Below are positions 51,860 through 64,000 of a stretch of DNA of 64,000 bases, one piece after another. The stretch lies in the NCBI GenBank assembly GCA_029959085.1, contig JARWIR010000024.1:15736296-15800295 (forward strand), given 5' to 3'. Position numbers and translations under genes: made by a program. Source of the DNA: Nemophila menziesii. Its lineage: Eukaryota; Streptophyta; Magnoliopsida; Boraginales; Hydrophyllaceae. The notes below the pieces were generated by a model. It was not told the origin of the DNA. It made no database searches and saw only the letters and a list, made by a program, of their open reading frames with translations. Each line of letters opens with the position of its first letter. Positions within the stretch are counted from its first letter, which is position 1.

Positions 51860-51962
51860 AAGTAGGTGCAGGAAGAAGAAGAAGAAGAAGAAGAAGAAGA
51901 AGAAGAAAGGGAAGAGAGGGGGGGTGAGGTGGGTGGGGTGTGTGTGTGTGTGGGGGGGAGAT
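51860..51962. repeat. (GAA)n tract followed by G-rich stretch
   Basis: About eleven GAA units (51866-51905), then GGGAAGAGAGGGGGGGTGAG, GTGGGTGGGG, (GT)n and a further GGGGGGG run. The spaced G-runs fit the G-quadruplex pattern on the plus strand. Confidence 0.8.
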
Positions 51963-52689
51963 ATTTTTTATTTTTTATAATTTATGATAGTTGAAACAAT
52001 TTTTTTTAAATATAGGGAATAATTTTGAATTTATTAAACTTATAAGTTGAAATATGAATTTAAAATGATTAAGAAAATAATATAATAATAACTTAATGAA
52101 AAAATTGGACGAAATCCATTAATAGGGAGTAGATTGGCACGAAATTTTTTTATAGAGGGTAAAATGACACGTTTTAGAAAATAGGGGATAATCAGTCAAT
52201 CGTGTTATAGTATAAAGGTACATAGTGTATATTAGGGCTGCACAAGAAAACCGCAAAACCGCAAAAAACCAGCCCAACCCAACCTACTAGAGTCCAACCC
52301 ACATAAACCATGGGTTGTAATGGGCCCAAATATTTTTTGGTGGTTTTGGACCGAGCCATGGTTTTACCACAACCCAATCTGTGGTTAACCGACCCAACCC
52401 GCAAAACTAGCCCAACAATTTTTTTTATATACACCCTACTATATAAATGGTGGGATAATTTATCCCACCTAATTTGCTCGTCCTTTGTACGCCAAGTCTT
52501 CACTCTCTCTCGTTTCTTACACGATAAAGGCTAAAAACCCTAGCCTTTATCCTTTCTCTCTTTGCTATGTTCTGTAATCCGTCTCTTCACCCATCTTTCG
52601 TCGTCTCCTCTATGCCTTCTTTTTTACTCCACATTAAATATTTGGAGGGTTTTCAAAAACTTTTGAGGTCCGCATTTAATGTGAGTGAC

Positions 52690-54247
52690 TGATGCCTTCC
52701 CAATTGTCTTATTTTAGACCCTTGGGAGACATCATTTTTGGTGTTTATTTGATTAATATGATAGACTTTTGGACTAAATTTGCAATAATCCGGAATTACC
52801 TTTTTATTTCTAGCATTTTTTATTTATTAAACTTTTGCGCGTAATATTGGTATTTTTAGTGTAAAGTTTACAGGTTTTAGATGTTAGCTAGGAGAGGAAT
52901 CCGAGGAGAAGGTCAAAGATCGTGAATTAGAGTCAAGACTTGAAGACAAATCCCGAAGATATTATTTTTAGAGCTGAAAATCCACTTTCCAGGCCATAGA
53001 TTGCTGATTTCGAGGTGCTTAAGCGATGATTTAGCCGCTGACCTTTGAAGAGAAATCATTCCTTATCGAGTTACGGAACTTTAGCAACTGGAATGAGGTC
53101 AATCAGAGTCATAACGCATCGGGAAAAGCCGTTTTAGTGAAGGTGTATCAGCAGTTACGGGATTTTGGGCTTAGAAAGTGGGCTTGGACATTTAATTAGT
53201 CTTTTATTTTCTGGTCCAAGCCCTAGTACGAATTTTTGCTTATAAAAGGAGGTCTGGACTTCTATTTTTCACACAATTCACATTCCACAAGATTAAAACA
53301 CCAGAGAGAAGCAACAGAAGGAAGAAGAAGTTACAAGAGCTGGAGTGGGTCTATAGCTCCGTTCGTAGTCATTCCAATTCCGGAAATTAGGTTCTTTTTA
53401 TATTTTAATTTTGTAAACAATATGAATTCCATTCCTTTTAATTTAGTTTTTAATTTTAATATGAGCTAAGCCTTTCATAGTGCTTGAGAACAAACAATGG
53501 GTGAATCTTAATTTTATGAAATAACGAATGTTGAATTTGGGTTTATATTGAATTAAATTAAATTAGGTCTATTACTCTTTTCGATAATTTGTGAATATTT
53601 ACTGATTTTAGAGTCGCGAACTAAAATTAGGTATTAGTATCTAAGCTATTCCATATATGTGGCGTATGGATCATCCTGACGGAGGGTTTAGGTATAGAAT
53701 TAATTATTCAATCTAGGATAAAAGCTATTGATTCTGACGAACTTAGCTAATTCTAGGGCCAATGAGGTAAAACACTTAATCATCCAACGGTGGATCATAT
53801 TTACCCTGACGGGACTAGTGACACTTTAGGATCGCCTTATAGTCCACCCTGACGGGGGTATAAGGAATTTAGAATCCCGACCATTGTAATTGACCAATTT
53901 AGCCCTTAAACAACATAAGTTAGGAAGTAAGATTAGGAGGATCCTTGCGTTCTCAAGTACTACATCTCATATTGCGTTTTCACTTATTTTACTTGCGTCT
54001 TAGCTTCTACTTGCATTTAATTATTTGTCTTTTATTCATTAGTTTAAACAACAAAACCAAACAAACATTTTATTATCTTTTATTTTTCATAAGTGCATCA
54101 ATCACTACTTGCTAAACATTGTGATCAACCATCCGTCCTTGGAACGAATCTGTATTATCATACATACTACTTGGGACAACCGTACACTTGCGGTTGTGGT
54201 TCGATTAGCATTTACATTTAATTTTTAGAACACACAAAGGACCACCA
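52690..54247 (+). mobile_element. Solo LTR (same subfamily as 938-2500)
   Basis: 1558 bp, TGATGCCTTC...GGACCACCA, with the perfect 5-bp duplication GTGAC at 52685-52689 and 54248-54252. Plus orientation. A 77-codon frame at 53236 is within the LTR and not a gene. Confidence 0.92.
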
Positions 54248-54760
54248 GTGACTTCTCTCATTATGTTCACCTTCGATTTACGATCTTACCGTGGTTAATT
54301 AATTAAGCCATGGTTAATACTTAATAACATGTGAGATTTTATGGAATGGTACAAAAGGCGGATGTTAGGGTTTGTGTTCTTCAAAACCCTTTTTCTGGTT
54401 CAAATCTCTTATCTCTCTTCTTTAATCTTCTTTAATTTCAATTCTCTGGTGTTGTATTTGAAGATCTAGTGTAGTTTTAGGGTTTTTAAACATCTTTAAT
54501 ATTTTCAAAAAAAAATTGATTTTTCTGAAAATTTGAAAGATTAAAGGTGTTTTATATATTGTATTAGCTTAGTAATAGGGTGATTGATTTTCAAAATACT
54601 ATTAGCTTAGTATTATTCTTATTATGTATAATATACTAATGTCTACTATGATTATTTGTTTGTATTTTGCAGATTAGTGATAATGTAGGATGAATCTAAA
54701 TCCATCATTGATATTACTTTACAACCTACTCAAGGTGTTGATCAAACACCTGTTGGTAAC

Positions 54761-56273
54761 TGATGTCTCCCTATTTGTGATAAATATATGCCCTTAGGAG
54801 ACATCATTTTAGGTAGAAATTGGACTTATTAGATAGACTTTTGACCTTATTTTGTCATATTTCACTTTCTCCCCTTAGAATTATGTTATTTGCAATTTTT
54901 GAGATTTTGTGCGTTAATTTGTTTGTTTTTAGTATAAAGTTCTTAGGTACATGGATGCTATGGTGCACCAAGATGAGGATTAGAAGTGAAGTTTAAAGTC
55001 TTAGATCAAGCGGAGAGGTCAAAATAGAGAAAGTACCACTCAAGAGTTGATGGAAAGATATGAAAATCTGGATAGCTGTTACTAATTGCTAATTTCGAGC
55101 CACATTGGCAGTCATTCAGGTCTGCAGATTCAAAGGAGAAAGTTGCGCCTCTGAGTTAGCACGAATTAAGGACTGGGGAATCAGGTGATTTAGACTTAAG
55201 ATGCAAAAGTTACGGCTGTTTTAGTGGAGTGTGTACAACAATTACAAGATATACTAATTGGACTTGGGCCTTAATTACTTAATTAAGCCCATTTTTAGAC
55301 CTAATCCGATTCTGAGAATTATATAAGCCCCTTTAGACCTCATTATTCAGAACATCTCATTTATTCTTCAAATTAAATCATCTTTAGAGAGAGCGTCAAA
55401 AGGAAGAGACAAGAGCAGAAGCTGGAGAAGTCTTTCTTCCTCCAACAATAGTTCTTTTCACTCACTTTTAGTAATTATGTATATTAATAATTTCTTTTCA
55501 GTTTTTAGTTTGAATATGAGCTAAATTTCTTCGTACTTGAGAATCGCAATACTGGGTTGAAGCCCTAGTTTATGTAATTTCTATTTTTCGAATTTGGGAT
55601 TTTGCTATTTAATTTAAGTTGGGTATTTTGTATAGGATATTATTTTACACGTGCATATTATTTCTTTTCTGATCAATTAGAAATAAGATTGAGTAATTAG
55701 GCTATTCACTTTAGTGGCGAAGTGATTATCCGACCGGGGGGGGGGGGGGGTTTGATTACAGACATAGGTAATATCCGTATGATGTTCGTTATTGACCGAT
55801 AGGCTTGACTAATCACATAGCCAAAGAGGTTAGTACTTTACATCCGTAAGTAAATAGACTACTTGAGAGGGGTTTATATTTTTGTAGGATAGCTCCTAGG
55901 TTCACCCGACAGGGGGTTAGGAGATATTAGAGTCTCGAAGAGTATATAAATACCAGCTTATCCCTTAAATGGAGACATTAGTTGTATGGACTTAGGTGGA
56001 TCCCTTGCGAGACTCAAGTAGTATAACTCATATATGCGTTTGGTTAACTTACTTTATTGTGTCTAGTCTATAATATTTAAAAACAAAACACATATTTTAT
56101 TTATTTTTGCAATTAATTCTACTTAATATTTAAACATATTTATCTTACCTCGCAATCCCTGTGGAGACGATAATCCAGATTTTACTTATCTATTACTTAG
56201 AACGACCCGTACACTTGCGGTCTGCGAATCCTTTTATTTAATGCTTAATTTTATCACACCCCAGGACCCATCG
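54761..56273 (+). mobile_element. Solo LTR (third Athila-type subfamily)
   Basis: Starts TGATGTCTCCC and ends near TTTTATCACACCCCAGG. GTAAC precedes it (54756-54760) and ATAAC follows at 56274-56278. This is probably a duplication with one change, since closing on it restores the hAT reading frame (PVGN-SSNP). The right border is uncertain by several bases. A run of 15 G lies at 55736-55750. Confidence 0.75.
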
Positions 56274-58173
56274 ATAACTCTTCTAATCCAATTAACACTC
56301 GCCCCTCTAGTACCAAACCCCTGTCCCTAAAAAATCTATGAAATAAACCTCTGATTGTTGGAATTTTTTTTGAAATTATTACTTATGATGATGGTAGTAT
56401 AAGATCAGTTTTAAAATATTGTGAACATTCTTATGCTGCTAATTCTAGGAAACATGGTACAACTAATATGAATAATCACATCAAGTATATGAGATGCCCT
56501 AAGTATCCCTTTTATCCTCTAGTAGAAGATGGCTAAACTCTTTTGAATTTTTAGAAAACTAATGAAGCTTTAATTTGTACTCAAAATTGGCTCAAATATT
56601 CTCTTCCAATTAATCTACGTATATCAAAACAACTTGTAGAAGACTTGGAAGCTATATTGGGTAATTTTTTAACCCCCTTCTGATTTTCCAATACAATTTT
56701 CTAGTTTAAATGATTATCTAACTTGAACTTTGATTTCCTATCTTATGTAGGTTACTATGGCTTAGATGAATTAAGTTGAGTGACACTTTCCAGTCCACTG
56801 TAACAGATCCAAACAATTAGAGAATAACCTTATGTAAGTTATAATTCAATTTTATAATTAAATGACTTGCATTTCACTTTTCCTATGCATATAGAATAAA
56901 GATTGCAACTCATGGACTTCCTATGATGCCATTTAGGGTTACTATAATTCATACAGGTGCATTTTATTGTACAATACAAATGATGATATATAATAACTCA
57001 TTTGAGATGGCATCCTTTGTTCATGCATTTGATATTTGAAAATTGTAGGTTGTTTAATAAATCTGACCATGTCCCTTTTCCCTATAGGTTAGGTACTGGT
57101 GATGATTATATTGCTAATCTGAGGCACTAGTTCATAGACAATGATGATATATTGAAAGTTTATTTGAATACTTTCAAGTCCTTAACAATTTGAGGCTATG
57201 ATTTCTTTATATCTGCAATTTATAAGTTCATACTTGGTACTAAACAAAAAAGACATCTTTATGTATAACTTTTATCAAACAGGGACGAAAACCTGGAAAG
57301 AAATGAGGAGCTAAAAGAAATTGAAGTAAAGGAATTAAATGTTTGTATTTTCAAACTCAACTCTTGGGATTTAAAACAATCAAGGTTTATTTGTAGTTGT
57401 TTTTTGGAAATGTTTACCTTGAAGTTTGATTTTGGATGTAGTAATATGTAATATGTAATTTAGTTTGGTTTTGGTCCTTTGGCTATGTTATATGTATAAC
57501 TTGTACTCTTGTAGTTTCATTTTGGTTTTGGAAATGTGCAATTTGTAATTCAAGGTTGTGTAATCATGTAATGTGAACTAAACTTGTATTTTGTAAGTCA
57601 AGGGATTGTATCTTTATATTCATAGGGTTTTATCTGTTATATTGTCATTAAATGTTACTTGAAGGACCAAATATGAAATAAATATAGTGAACCCGAAACA
57701 AAATCAAAACCGACCCTATCCCGTAAAAACCAAAACCGAACATGTACTAATTAACCCGAGTAAAATCAGCCCACGTCCAATTCACAACAGTGGATTGGTT
57801 TTCGGTTTGACAAACCATAATCCCGCAAATACGGGATGGTTCCTTCCTAGGGGTCAATGGGTCGGTTACCCGACCCGTGTGCACCCCTAGTGTATATATT
57901 CTTTTAAAAAGTAAAATATCAAGTTAATATACATTAACTTTTTAAAATTGCAATAGATAATAATACTAAGTATAATAGATTAAATGATTACCTATAAAAA
58001 AAATAAGATATAAAGATTATGATTGAAATTTTTTGATATAGGTTTAGGATTTTGAATAAAATGAAAAGAAAAAAAATGTAATGGAGTGTTAAGGTTTCTA
58101 AAATCATAATTTTCTATTTATATAAATATAAAAGTGCTTTATGTAGTGTCCCCAAGACGTCCGAGGACGTTCA

Positions 58174-61100
58174 ATGAGTACATTGGTTTGGAACTATCAG
58201 GGTATACGGGCGCCTTTGACAATGTCTAGTCTCAAGTCCGTGATAGGAAGGTTTAAACCAGGTATTGCATGTTTTTTTGAAACTATGTTACGTTCTAAAG
58301 ATTCTTTTGATGTGTTAAAAAACTTTAATTATGCCAATAGTTTTATTAGGGATCCTGTCGGGACTGCTTACCATTTTTGGGGGATTTTTGGTTATTTGGC
58401 AAGGAGATATTAAGCTAGAAGTTGTTATGTCTAGTCAATATTTTGTTATTATGTATATTTATGAACAATCTTTTTCCTACTATTTAGTGTGTATTCATGC
58501 TCTGAATGATTTTAACGAACGCCTTAAACTATGGGAAGATATCTCTGTCCGGAATAATAGTGTTAATAAACCTTGGGTTTTAATTGGGGATTTTAACGAT
58601 ATTTTAAGTGCGTCTGAGAAATTTAGTAAAACACCTCCTAATTATAATCGCAATCACGAATTTAATATCTTTTTTTCGAATAATGGACTTATTGAGATTC
58701 CGTCTCGAGGTGGTTATTTTACGTGGACTAATCGTAGTATTGATAAACCCGTCAAGGTCAAACTTGATCGGGCATTTGCCTCTAATGACTGGTTGACCAG
58801 GTTCCCATGTTCTCAAGTTACGGTCCCACCAGCAATCGGGTCAGACCACTGTCCTCTTCTCTTACATACTGATCGGTTTAGGTTTCAAGAGAAAAAATGT
58901 TTCAAATTCGAATCTATGTGGGTTGAACACGAACAATGCAAAGAGGTGATCACAGATGCTTGGGGAGATCCTGGCATCGAGGCATCTTTGCCAATATTTC
59001 TCGATAAAAGAGGCAACACAATTAATTCACTGACTATGTGGAGTAAACGTACTTTCCACAACAACGCTTTAAAAATTAAAAATTTGACGGGGAAATTACT
59101 ACATCTGGACACGCAACCCGTGACAAGACAAATTTTAGAAGACCAAGCAATCATTAAACAAGATATTAAAAAGGCATACGAAGCAGATGAACAATACTGG
59201 TACGATCGAGCACGGAAAAGCTGGCTCAGATATGGAGACAAAAATACGAAATTCTTTTTTCTGGCAACCGTTAGTCGGCGGAATTTAAATCGGATACTTC
59301 AGATTAAAAATCAACAAGGGATTTGGATTGATGAGGTTTCGGAGGTTCGGAATGGATTTCAACACTACTATGCGAACTTGTTTAAAGAATGTAACCAAGA
59401 CCGGATGAATGAAGCACTGGAAAGAATCTCGAGAAAATTCACACAGTAAATGAATGAGAACTTCTTAGACAACCGACAATGGAGGAAACAATAAAGTGGT
59501 CTTTGACATGTCTCCAAGCAAGGCGCCGGGACCAGATGGTCTAAATGGTAAGTTCTCTCAGGAATATTGACACATCATTCAGTACGATATGCTTCTCATG
59601 GTCTAGGATTTCTTTAATAATAATATCTCTCTCGAAACCTTAATGAAACTCTTTTAACCTTGATACCCAAAAGGGACATACATGAACAAATTGGAGACTA
59701 CATGCCCATGTCTTGTGTTAACTTTGGTTATAAGATTATATCGAAAATATTAGCTAACAAATTACAGGAATTCATGGAAGTCATTGTATCTCCGACCCAA
59801 GCAGCTTTCATCAAAGGACGAGCCATTCAAGACAATATACTGGTGGCACAAGAAGTTTCTTTTTACATGAAAAAGAAACGAAAGAATGCAAAACCAATGA
59901 CGACAATAAAATTGGACATGCCTAAGGCGTATAATCAGGTACGCTGGGATTTCTTACTCCCAGTTCTCTATAAACTTGGATTTCACGAAAAATGGATCAC
60001 ATGGATCTCGAATTGTTTATCTTCAGTTACTTTTCAATTAAATTTTAATGGTGAAAGGTTACAGAAATTTAAGCCACAACGGGGATTAAGACAAGGAGAA
60101 CCTTATCCCCGTTCCTCTTTTCCTTAATGACCGAGTCGCTTATTAGCTTAATTGACACGAAGATAAGCCAGAATGATCTCAAAGGTATACAAATAACACG
60201 AAATTGTCCAGTTATCTCTCACTTGTTATTCACAGACGATTCGCTCTTCTTTCTCACTTTAGACGGCAATGAAGTAGAACAATTCGAAGACTGGACAACG
60301 AATAAATTACAACAAATCATCCATCTACTTTAGTAGAGACACTTCGGAGACCATGCGTCAACAAGTCACATCCAGGTTAAGGATACAGGAAAAGGAGAAT
60401 CTAGGAAAATACTTAGGTATCCCATTGTGTCATAAACAATCGAAGGTCAAGACACTACAATGGATTGCGGAAAGACTATTTAGCAAAACAGAGGGATGGA
60501 AAGCACACCTTTTGTCGGAAGGAGGCAAGGAAGTCCTTATTAAAGCAGTATCCAGGCTCTTCCCACATACTCTATGTCAATCTTCTCTTTTCCAATTACT
60601 TTTTGTAATAAATTAATATCGGCAATTTTGAATTTTTGGTGGAATTCAGGTGAAAAATCTCGAATACATTGGCTAGCGTGGGAGAAACTATCCGTCAGCA
60701 AACTTCTTGGCGACATGGGTTTCAAGGACTTTAAGCGCATGAATACGGCCTTACTAGCAGCACAGGCATGACGGATTCTAAACAACCCTGACACACTAGC
60801 AACACGCTTACTTAAAGGTATTTATTTTCCAAAAAAACTTTTCTTGATGTCAAGTTAAGACAATCTCGAACATGGTCTTGGGCTAGCTTAATAGAAGGCC
60901 GAGATATGCTCAAAAAGTATGGCCGATTTCAAATAGGTAACAGTAAATCAATTAATATCTGGAACGATAAATGGCTAGACACGCCATGGAAATTAGAACG
61001 TCCATAAGGGTGCCAATTAGAAAAACTTTATGAACTCTGGACTGTAGATCTTTCATCATGGAATACAGATTTAATTTGTGATCTCTTCCCCGCTCCAATT

Positions 61101-63430
61101 ATCCCAGCCATACTCAGGACATGATTCTTCTCAACTGAAGTTCCAGACAAGTTCATATGGCCACATGCAAAGAATAGAGATTATGTTACGAAGACGGGAT
61201 ACAAAATTCTTACCGACCATGCAGTTGATGTCTCCTCATTTATGATAATATAATATACTTCAGAGACATCATTTTAGGCTTATTTATTAGTTTATAGGTC
61301 GATCTTAGCTTAATTTAGTGCACTTTCCTATTTTGAGTCTTGATTTGTAGAATTATTATTTTTAGAGCATATTGGGTTTAATTGTTTATTTAGTGTGAAG
61401 CTTTAAAGATAATTATGGAGATTAATTAGAGTCCAAGTCAAAGATTACAACTTATGGAAAGAGATTCACATGGAAATTGGAGATAAGGAAACAAAAGCTA
61501 AAAAGATGGAAAAGGAAAAGCTGCCTAAATCTGGGATTCTGCATACACGTCTAAAGATATGCGTTTTTACCTAAGAAATAGGCCGATTTTGGTAATTTCC
61601 TTCTTTAGGGTCAAGATAATTCTGTTGCGATTATTTTGGTATCTTATGGAGCTCAAACCGACCAATAACGAAGAAGATATGCTTAAAACGGTCCAGCAGT
61701 GTTTATCTTTATTTCCATACGAATTTGAGTTGGACTAGGAGTCCATTACTTTCCTTCTCCTTCAAGAAAACGAATTAGGTCTTCCTATACCCTATAAATA
61801 CAGCCTCTTAACACTCAAAACTCATCCTTGGCCGGACCCTAAGGCCAAGAGGAAGCTGCAACACAAGAGAAGAAGTCTGGAGGGAGCTGTGCATCAATCA
61901 TGTCTCCTTCAACCTCTTATTTTGTAATTCTTTTCTCTTCTTTTCTTTGTATGAATTAATTCTATTAGCTTAGGTTTTGCATAATGTATAAACTATGAAT
62001 TCTATTTCTTCTATCTAAGTTCTTTGGAAATTATATGTTTTAATCTGATATTAGCTACTTACCTTTATATTTGATTATGTGTTTTGATTTAATGATTGTT
62101 TTCCTTGCGAATGCATGCGTATAGGATTACCTTAATAGTAGTTAGATGGTCTCCTTGACAGGGTGTTTAACTATTGAGCCACCACATAACGACTAGTGTC
62201 GATAGTAGTTCTGACAAAACATGCTTCTAACTAGATAGTCATTAGGGTTTGTTTTAATCACCATATCACCAATTGATTGTAGTGTGCTGGATAGGGCCTT
62301 AGTGGCGTTTGATAACCCTATTTGAGTCCTCGTCTTGGTTGTGCCGTAGCCCCCTTTGTTGCTCTCAAGGTCTAAGATTGGGAAATTTAGAATCCTGACT
62401 AAGTATACCAAGAGCTAATATTCTCCCTTATAAATTAGATCTAATAGCTAGAATTAAAAGGATTGGTGCATACTAGTAAAACCTAAGCTATAACTTTCAT
62501 ACTATCTTCTTTTCGTTTCTCTTATTTATTTTATTGTCTTTAGTTTAGTAGTTTAGTTTATTATATAAAAACCAAATAAAAATCTATTTTCCTTTTCTTT
62601 CTTTGCGTATTATCTTTTCTATCTTTAATATCTGCACTTGATAAATTGCATAAGTTCTCTCTAACTTTCGTCAGTCCCTGAGGAACGAATCTTCTTATCA
62701 TTAAAACTTGCATACGTCCTGTAATACTTGCAGTACAGTGTTAGTTTAGGGTGTGTATTTGCACTTATTTATATCATTATTTTATCACACCTTAGGCCAC
62801 ACCAGCAGTGTTCGATGCACCACATCAATCAACAGGCATACCAGTGACAGATATACTTTGGAAAACAATTTGGGGATCCAACGTACCAACTAAGGTTAGA
62901 ATATTTTCTTGGAGAGTATGTAATAATGCAATCCCGACAGGTACACACTTAGAAAAAAGGAAATGTGAAAGCCAAAGCAACTGTCGCTGGTGCGATGCAG
63001 AACAGGAAACAATAGAACATCTACTGCTCAATTGTGGAGTTTCAAAATTTGTTTTGGGCAGGACCGGCACTACAGATACATGTGGACAATGTCGACCTGG
63101 ATGTGGGCCAATGGTATTTTAAAACTGGTTGAAATATATACGACAGGAGGGTGGCAAAAAGAGGTTGTAATCTCCTACATCCTGCTGATGTTGTGGAATC
63201 TCTGGAAGGCAAAAATAAAAAGTCGACACAATAATTCTGACATTGATCCAGAGACAGTGATTCGCCTCACTAATACTCAAGTACATGAACACTTTGGTCC
63301 AAACTGGTTTAACAAAGAACACCCAAGTCTCGAGAATATTACAACACTAACTTCCAGGAATACGGGACTCGATTGCACCACAACGCTCACCTTTACTTGT
63401 GATGCTTCATTCGCACAGACGCATATCCCT
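58174..63430 (+). pseudogene. LINE ORF2 (endonuclease, RT, zf-RVT, start of RNase H), broken
   Basis: Endonuclease in 58174-58413 and, after a frameshift near 58370, 58331-59449 (GIACFFETML, VLIGDFNDIL, GSDHCPLLL). The RT runs from about 59515: SPSKAPGPDGLNGKF, then 59660-60127 with LIPKRDIHEQIGDYMPMSCVN, AAFIKGRAIQDN and KLDMPKAYNQV. The catalytic block reads LLFTDDSLFF (60220-60250) where Ala is usual (F-A-D-D). GKYLGIPLCHK is near 60400. The zf-RVT region starts near 60950, is split by the solo LTR, and resumes at 62805 (LWKTIWGSNVPTKVRIFSWRVC, CRWCDAEQETIEHLLLNC). RNase H starts with TFTCDASFAQ at 63389 and is cut. Multiple frameshifts and stops. Confidence 0.88.
61226..62804 (+). mobile_element. 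Solo LTR of the Athila-like family of 19118-29074, nested in the LINE
   Basis: 1579 bp, TGATGTCTCC...GGCCACACCA, with perfect duplication GCAGT at 61221-61225 and 62805-62809. It matches the complete element's LTRs in opposite orientation. Removing it rejoins the LINE zf-RVT frame. Confidence 0.94.
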
Positions 63431-64000
63431 TAGGGCAGCACACGGGTCGGTTAACCGACCCGTGGGGGTAAACCCAATACCCAAACATTATTTTCGGTTT
63501 TGAATAAAGTAAACCCAATATCCAATTTTTATATATAAAATCCTCGGGTTGGGTGGTAACGGGTTGGGTTGGGTTTGGGTCGGTTTCGGGTAATTGAGGG
63601 ATTTAAATTAATTAATTAACTATCTGATTTACCTAAAAAAAATTTACTTAAATAAACCATCTCATACTGTTTTTTTCTAGTTTCTCAAACATAATTCAGC
63701 TATTACATGGTTTAATTCTAATTGATTGAATTGAATTACGTCACATTAAATTGAATTACAGAATTACATATCAATTAACTGAATTACAGAATTAGAAACC
63801 AAATAAGTAAATCAAAAATCATCACAGATTGACATGTTGTAACCATAACTTGTGCAAAATCAACAATTTGTACAACCTTGGGTGCAAATGTTGTTGTGAA
63901 TCCAAAATCTGTCCAAAAACAATCCAAAAAGTCCACCTTCCAACTTTAACATAAGTTGCAAATTTCCAAAAACTGGATAGAAGAATGATGTTAGATTGTT
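63431..64000 (+). mobile_element. Left end of a hAT-like element, running off the window
   Basis: TAGGGCAGCACACGGGTCGG starts at 63431 in the middle of the LINE RNase H frame. A perfect 24-bp palindrome (63441-63464, half-site CACGGGTCGGTT) follows, then many GGGTT/AACCC motifs. The other end and the duplication (candidate ATATCCCT) lie outside the window. No transposase is visible in the available part. Confidence 0.7.

Larger units (their letters stand above)
52233..57889 (+). mobile_element. hAT transposon with degenerate transposase, carrying two solo LTRs
   Basis: Ends TAGGGCTGCAC and GTGCACCCCTA with a perfect 8-bp duplication GTGTATAT at 52225-52232 and 57890-57897. Two LTRs (52690-54247 and 54761-56273) lie inside; without them the element was about 2.6 kb. 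Subterminal DNA is rich in AACCC/GGGTT and CGGTT motifs. The coding remnant starts near 54690 (DESKSIIDITLQPTQGVDQTPVGN) and resumes at about 56275 (SSNPINTRPSSTKPLSLKK). It reaches a BED-type finger VLKYCEHSYAANSRKHGTTNMNNHIKYMRC (about 56412-56500, C-x2-C...H-x4-C) and TQNWLKYSLPINLRISKQLVEDLEAI. Stops are frequent and the catalytic and dimerisation parts are not recognisable, so it is dead. Confidence 0.9.
58141..63430 (+). mobile_element. Second LINE copy, interrupted by a solo LTR and cut by a hAT end
   Basis: Same family as the LINE at 14942-31937, in the opposite orientation. ORF2 begins at 58174 with the same ATGAGTACA context. No ORF1 is recognisable upstream, so the copy is probably 5'-truncated near 58141. 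It is interrupted at 61226-62804 by a solo LTR and ends at 63430 where a hAT-like terminus begins, part-way into the RNase H domain. Confidence 0.85.

Noticed and set aside
53236..53469. A 77-codon ORF
   Set aside because: It lies inside a solo LTR whose borders are fixed by the GTGAC duplication.
55736..55750. Run of 15 G as a structural element
   Set aside because: A homopolymer inside an LTR; its length may be partly a sequencing or assembly artefact.

Overview
This is a plant nuclear window, almost certainly from a eudicot. It is AT-rich, genes are split by GT-AG introns, and most of the DNA is retrotransposons and DNA transposons inserted into one another. The species cannot be read from the sequence. 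Four host genes can be modelled with confidence: an F-box gene (10441-11798, +), a small secreted peptide precursor that looks like TWISTED SEED1/TWS1 (13080-14325, -), an Mpv17/PMP22-family membrane protein (38412-39600, -) and a complete ten-exon casein kinase 2 alpha gene (44099-45926, +). These genes are unrelated in function and form no operon-like unit.

Layout. 1-4150: 3' LTR and 3' internal part of an Athila-like Ty3 element (-), with a solo LTR inside that LTR. 4.28-4.81 kb: 32-bp near-palindromic tandem array. 5.04-6.95 kb: LINE RNase H remnant split by a small hAT element. 8877-10176: Mutator-like element holding a 63-bp tandem array, ending 264 bp upstream of the F-box ATG. 12.2 kb: tRNA-derived SINE. 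14942-31937: one LINE (-), bounded by 13-bp target duplications, into which a 9.96-kb Athila-like element (19118-29074, -) inserted 28 bp upstream of ORF2.

32-43 kb: small hAT elements, a copia remnant, a foldback repeat, a second SINE, the Mpv17 gene, a palindromic MITE, a decayed copia element and a 5'-truncated LINE just upstream of CK2 alpha. 46-52 kb: degraded LINE pieces and low-complexity DNA. 52233-57889: a BED-finger hAT element with 8-bp target duplications that carries two solo LTRs. 58.1-63.4 kb: a second LINE (+) with a solo LTR inside it, cut at 63430 by another hAT end.

The target-site duplications allow the relative order of insertions to be read at several loci. All Athila-type LTRs here share a 45-46 bp inverted-repeat module at their U3 end, although their loops differ. 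The complete Athila-like element has lost reverse transcriptase, RNase H and the integrase core. It keeps gag, protease, a short integrase C-terminal piece and an env-position ORF, so it would depend on other elements to move.
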